Assembly: GCA_041920415.1 (NCBI GenBank)
Contig: JBHGYD010000030.1
Span: forward strand, 1-64,000
From: JBHGYD01 sp041920415
GTDB taxonomy: Bacteria; Bacillota; Bacilli; Bacillales; Anoxybacillaceae
DNA: 64,000 nt
Reading direction: 5' to 3'
This document shows positions 60,823 through 64,000 of this stretch, in pieces; the stretch's first letter is position 1; each line of letters begins with the position of its first letter. Made by a program: the position numbers and the translations under genes. The notes under the pieces are model-generated. The model did no database searches. It saw nothing but the letters and a program-made list of their open reading frames with translations, and was not told where the DNA came from.

Positions 60823-61033
60823 ATATTATTTCACCGCTTTTCATGGCGTCCTGAATTTTCTTTCGGCAGAGGCGATTTAACGCCTGAATTTCATCCTCAT
60901 GTCGAGGACGCATTCGCTTCATATGCCAACCTTCTTGGTTTGTTTGTGCACGAAATTTGTTTACTTCATAATCAATCGAATGCTTTTTATCATTGATTAA
61001 GTGCTTCACTTCATCAAATGACATGTTACGCAT
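60746..61033 (-). CDS. Small partner of the nucleotidyltransferase gene
   Basis: A 95-residue, strongly basic protein beginning MRNMSFDEVKHLINDKKHSI at ATG 61033, behind AGTAGG. It is mainly charged helix (RPRHEDEIQALNRLCRKKIQ) with a short beta-like end (EPESRVFIIAKYYKG). I do not recognise a family. Overlap with the nucleotidyltransferase gene implies joint expression; it may be its regulator or partner. This pair has no B. subtilis counterpart at this place. Confidence 0.6.
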   Translation of the reverse strand: MRNMSFDEVKHLINDKKHSIDYEVNKFRAQTNQEGWHMKRMRPRHEDEIQALNRLCRKKIQDAMKSGEIIYEPESRVFIIAKYYKGERGVAKAKR

Positions 61034-61273
61034 ATCAATCACACCTACTTCTATGAATCATAGATATTAAAATAGCCCTAAATTCTTTTCGTTTGTACTA
61101 TTTCTAGTATAGACTACTTTTCTCCTTCACAAAAAATCCTCTCTCATGCACACATTCATTATTTTGATATCTAAAAAGTAAGATGTAGGTCAGGGAGATA
61201 ATAAATTATTTTATTCATATCTTTTCGTTTTTTTCTCACCTATTCCTGCTAATATTCCTCATGCATGGAATAA

Positions 61274-61308
61274 AAAACCCACCGCAAACATATCTCGCAG
61301 TGGGTTTT
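61274..61308 (-). terminator. Original terminator of the bkd operon
   Basis: AAAACCCACCGC (61274-61285) pairs with GCAGTGGGTTTT (61297-61308) with one mismatch; T-run on the minus strand. It directly follows the bkdB remnant. Confidence 0.75.
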
Positions 61309-61312
61309 CCTA

Positions 61313-61510
61313 TTAATAAATCGGTGTATTGTCCTTTGAAATGTTTTCTAAAATTTCTTTGACACGCGCTAAGAAGCGACCGCAAATTAAGCCGTCAAGG
61401 ACGCGGTGGTCGAGCGATAGACATAAGTTCACCATGTCGCGGATCGCGATCATGCCGTCTTTGACAACCGGATGTTTGACGATCGATTCGACTTGTAAAA
61501 TCGCTGTTTC
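61313..61510 (-). pseudogene. bkdB: 3' remnant of bkdB, branched-chain keto-acid dehydrogenase E2
   Basis: Read on the minus strand, 65 codons from 61510 give ETAILQVESIVKHPVV... and then LSLDHRVLDGLICGRFLARV before TAA 61313-61315. The HRxxDG catalytic motif and its surroundings are those of lipoamide acyltransferase C-termini. The codon before the homology is TAG, and no E2 lipoyl or linker sequence is found upstream; the chemoreceptor stop codon stands only 9 bases away. The gene is therefore truncated, losing about 85 percent of its length. The operon terminator behind it survives. Confidence 0.85.
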
Positions 61511-61519
61511 CTAGTATAT

Positions 61520-63241
61520 TTATTTGTGTAAATGTTTGACTAATTCATGAAGTTTTTCAGACAGGGCGTGAAGTTCTTCAGAAGAAGCAGTCAACTCTTG
61601 CGTCATCGCTGATTGATGATGCATTTCTGTCGCGAATTCTGACATCGTATTTGATGAACGTTCAGCAATATGGCTGACCTCTTGAATCATTTGCACCACT
61701 TGGCCACTGCCTGAAGTTAGTTCCTCGGTTGCTGCTGTAATGGTTTTAATTTGTGCTGAAACAGCAGTAATGGCTTCAATAATTTCATAAAATGATTTGC
61801 CTGTATCAGATAAAACAATGGTACCTGAAGTGACCTCTTTCGTACTGTCGTTGATTGCTTCAATTGCGCTTTCCATCTTTGCAAGAATCTCCTCGATTAG
61901 TAACGCAATTGTTTTCGTAGCTTGGTGCGATTGTTCTGCAAGCTTCCGCACTTCTTCAGATACAACCGCAAATCCTTTTCCATGCTCCCCAGCTCTTGCA
62001 GCTTCGATTGCTGCGTTTAATGCCAACAAGTTCGTTTGCTCGGCAATTTGTGAAATAAGGGCAACCACTTCGTTAATTTTTTTAGATTTTTCTCCAAGTT
62101 CTTGAATAATGTTAACCGAAATATTTTGTTTCTCAGCGATTTTATTCATTTGAAATGTAGCGTCTTCCATTTTCGTTTTACCGATTTGCGAAAGTTGGCT
62201 GACATGTTGAGAAGCGTGTACAGCTTCATCCAAAGACGCAGAAATGGATTGTAAAGCTTTTGACATTTCAGAAATGGTTGTACTTGTCTGCTTGATATAG
62301 GTTTGTTGCTGCATGGTCTCCGAAGCTAGTTCATCGATTTCTCGTGAGACTTTTTCTATTCGTGTAGCTGCCTCTTGTGTACTATGTGCCAATTGTTCCG
62401 CTGAATGATGTAAGTCGATGGAAGTAGTCGAAACGCCGCTAATCATTGATTTTAATTCACGTACCATATAGTCAAAAGCATTGGTTAATTCCCCAATTTC
62501 ATCAGAGCGATTGGTTTCTAAAGCGACATCAAAGTTTCCTTTCCGAAGCTCATGAACAGTTTTAGTAAGTTGTTTTAAAGGTCTTACTAAGTAACGTGCG
62601 AGTAAATAAACAAAAATAGTCACTAACAACATAATCCCTGTGGTTAGAAGAATTATTTTTATTCTGTTCTGTTTCATCATCTTGTATATGTCTGTAGCGT
62701 CGAAATCAGCTCCTACGATTCCAATTAGTTTTCCCGAATGGTCGGTAATAGGTACGTACGCTGAAACAAGTGCCCCATATTTTTCAACATAACTGAATTC
62801 ACCAACTTGCGTCTTTTTTGTTTCAAATGCTTGAACGATAATTGGATAACCTTCGATCTCGGTTTCGACTTCTCCTAATTTTGCCGCTTCCTTTGAATCT
62901 AGTGGAAGTCCGTCAACTACATAATAGTATTCATAGCCTTTTTCTGTGGATTTTCGTCCCATTGTATATAAATATTTCAAATTGTTCATTTTTCTGATAT
63001 TATTCAAAGTACTACGTAGCTCATAGTAATAATCATTTTCTCCTGTTTCAGGGGAAATGGTTTTGTATTTCTCAACATCGATGGCTTTAGCGGCCTGTTC
63101 GGCAATCGCCTTAGCTTGATTACTAACCGACATAACGACAAATTTTGTAGAAGACTGATATATGAAAAAAATTAAAAGAACACTTGAACATAAAAAAAGA
63201 ACAGAGAACGCTAGAATCATTTTTGTTTGTAAACTTTTCAA
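61520..63241 (-). CDS. Methyl-accepting chemotaxis protein
   Basis: A transmembrane chemoreceptor. From TTG 63241 (8 bases after GGAGGG) it has 573 residues: helix 1 at about 7-28, an extracellular Cache-like sensor domain (GLPLDSKEAAKLGEVETEIE, LIGIVGADFDATDIY), helix 2 at about 195-217, HAMP (about 218-270) and a signalling domain. The hairpin tip VALISQIAEQTNLLALNAAI and EAARAGEHGKGFAVV identify the CheA/CheW contact. A frame opening at 63277 lacks a ribosome site. No chemotaxis genes are adjacent; its 3' end abuts the bkdB remnant. Confidence 0.93.
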   Translation of the reverse strand: MKSLQTKMILAFSVLFLCSSVLLIFFIYQSSTKFVVMSVSNQAKAIAEQAAKAIDVEKYKTISPETGENDYYYELRSTLNNIRKMNNLKYLYTMGRKSTEKGYEYYYVVDGLPLDSKEAAKLGEVETEIEGYPIIVQAFETKKTQVGEFSYVEKYGALVSAYVPITDHSGKLIGIVGADFDATDIYKMMKQNRIKIILLTTGIMLLVTIFVYLLARYLVRPLKQLTKTVHELRKGNFDVALETNRSDEIGELTNAFDYMVRELKSMISGVSTTSIDLHHSAEQLAHSTQEAATRIEKVSREIDELASETMQQQTYIKQTSTTISEMSKALQSISASLDEAVHASQHVSQLSQIGKTKMEDATFQMNKIAEKQNISVNIIQELGEKSKKINEVVALISQIAEQTNLLALNAAIEAARAGEHGKGFAVVSEEVRKLAEQSHQATKTIALLIEEILAKMESAIEAINDSTKEVTSGTIVLSDTGKSFYEIIEAITAVSAQIKTITAATEELTSGSGQVVQMIQEVSHIAERSSNTMSEFATEMHHQSAMTQELTASSEELHALSEKLHELVKHLHK

Positions 63242-63384
63242 CAATAATCCCTCCATCGTAGATCGTTGATGCGTCATAACAAAACTTGTTTCCTATGATT
63301 TATCTATTCTATTTTTCTCCGTTTTCCAAAGTCATAAAGTAAAAATGACCTGTGTTTATTCATATTGTTGATGGTGTTGCAAAA

Positions 63385-64000
63385 CTAGAGTAAAAACTCA
63401 AAATTATGCATAAGAATGCATAATTGCACATGTAATAGATAGCGATGAAACCCGTACCACCGTGGCTGTTCTAATCCCTTGATCTTTAATTGGTTAAATA
63501 CTCGTTCGATGGTGCCACGGAGACCAAACAGCCACTTCCCAAATCGAGTTTTCAAGAAGACAGGGATCACACGGCCATAGGCATCTTTTCGTTCCTCGCT
63601 ATTGCGTCGGTTAATCGGGGAAACGAAAAAGATGTTCACTTGCTCGGCTGTTTTACGGATCTGTTCACTGTCATAGGCGGCATCACCAAGCGCAAACTCG
63701 ATATCCCATCCTTGCAGAGACGAAAGTAGTTCCGGTGCCACTGCCGCATCATTTCGATTGGCCGTTGCCATGACATGTGATAAAATGATTCCTTCCGTGG
63801 TGGTACAAAGATGAAGTTTATATCCTTTAAACCAGCGATACCGAGTCGACATACCCCATTTTGCTTGGGAATCATACAGGCTGCTTCGAAGAGCCGTACT
63901 GTCAATCATCACTACTTTTGGCTTTTGAATGCCTAAATCGTTTAAAAGTTGGGTGTTCAAATCGGAAAATCCTTGTTCTTGAAACCATTGACTGGCTCGT
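63385..64000 (-). CDS. IS4/IS5-type DDE transposase, 5' part beyond the window
   Basis: The frame is open from the window edge (...RASQWFQEQGFSDL) to the stop at 63385. DDE residues can be placed: Asp in VVMIDSTALRSS, Asp in ALGDAAYDSEQI, Glu in RGTIERVFNQLK. WFKGYKLHLCTTTEG and the final HVQLCILMHNF are typical of IS5-like elements. The IS end should lie between 63278 and 63384 but I could not define its inverted repeat, as the partner end is outside. The gene looks intact as far as visible. Confidence 0.85.
   Translation of the reverse strand, partial: RASQWFQEQGFSDLNTQLLNDLGIQKPKVVMIDSTALRSSLYDSQAKWGMSTRYRWFKGYKLHLCTTTEGIILSHVMATANRNDAAVAPELLSSLQGWDIEFALGDAAYDSEQIRKTAEQVNIFFVSPINRRNSEERKDAYGRVIPVFLKTRFGKWLFGLRGTIERVFNQLKIKGLEQPRWYGFHRYLLHVQLCILMHNFEFLL

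Noticed and set aside
1..64000. tRNA or rRNA genes
   Set aside because: No cloverleaf with TTCRANNC arm or rRNA-like segment was noticed; not exhaustively searched by program.

Overview
The window is chromosomal DNA of an endospore-forming member of the Bacillaceae, most likely Anoxybacillus or a close Geobacillus/Parageobacillus relative. It carries spoVA, spoIIA-sigF, dacF and spoIIM, a Fur/XerD/deoB block, strong AGGAGG ribosome binding sites, many GTG/TTG starts, and a gene order close to the ypuA-lysA-spoVA-...-yqk-yqj-art region of Bacillus subtilis, read backwards. The genus is inferred from protein similarity and from an intergenic repeat of a kind I associate with thermophilic bacilli; no 16S gene is present. 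Names rest on recognised motifs and remembered family sequences, not on database searches.

Layout. 0-3.5 kb: a GntR regulator/membrane protein pair behind a long perfect palindrome, then ppiB, an intergenic repeat and ypuA. 3.5-13 kb: lysA, the seven-gene spoVA operon (spoVAA to spoVAF, with E split into EA and EB), spoIIAA-spoIIAB-sigF and dacF. Candidate promoters for sigma-G (spoVA), sigma-H (spoIIA) and sigma-F (dacF) can be read directly. 13-20.9 kb: deoB-pupG-pdp nucleoside catabolism, xerD, yqzK, fur, spoIIM, yqxK (endonuclease Q type) and nudF. 21-28.4 kb: yqkF and yqkE, then a deoR-nupC-deoC-cdd cassette lying where B. subtilis has yqkD, then yqkC, yqkB, a CDGSH protein and yqzH. 28.4-39.3 kb: yqjQ, yqjP, T-box-controlled proI, a BclB-like exosporium protein, namA, rnz, zwf, a cyclase-family gene, gnd and a His/Tyr-rich probable spore-coat protein with a sigma-K promoter. 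39.7-47.6 kb: the dlt operon with an unannotated dltX, a CheW-like protein, a PepT-like peptidase and a PepSY membrane protein. 47.6-60 kb: acyl-CoA carboxylase beta chain plus methylmalonyl-CoA epimerase, Prli42, an L,D-transpeptidase, yqjA, the artPQR arginine transporter, bacilliredoxin, and meaB-mutB-mutA. 60-64 kb: a nucleotidyltransferase gene pair, a 65-codon remnant of bkdB, a chemoreceptor and a transposase running off the window.

Functional themes. (1) Forespore and mother-cell programmes: SpoIIAA/AB/SigF form the sigma-F switch, SpoVA proteins move dipicolinic acid, DacF and SpoIIM act on peptidoglycan, and the BclB-like and HYP proteins fit the spore surface. (2) Nucleoside use: NupC, Cdd, Pdp, PupG, DeoB and DeoC form a complete route from deoxynucleosides to glyceraldehyde-3-phosphate and acetaldehyde, split over two clusters that both carry cre-like sites. 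(3) Propionyl/methylmalonyl-CoA metabolism: carboxyltransferase, epimerase, mutase subunits and the mutase GTPase. The branched-chain keto-acid dehydrogenase operon expected beside it is reduced to the 3' end of bkdB.

No complete, clearly undescribed multi-gene system is visible. The best leads are the nucleotidyltransferase/partner pair at 60.2-61.0 kb, the inserted deo cassette, the bkdB/chemoreceptor/IS junction, and the recurrent placing of stop codons inside terminator loops.
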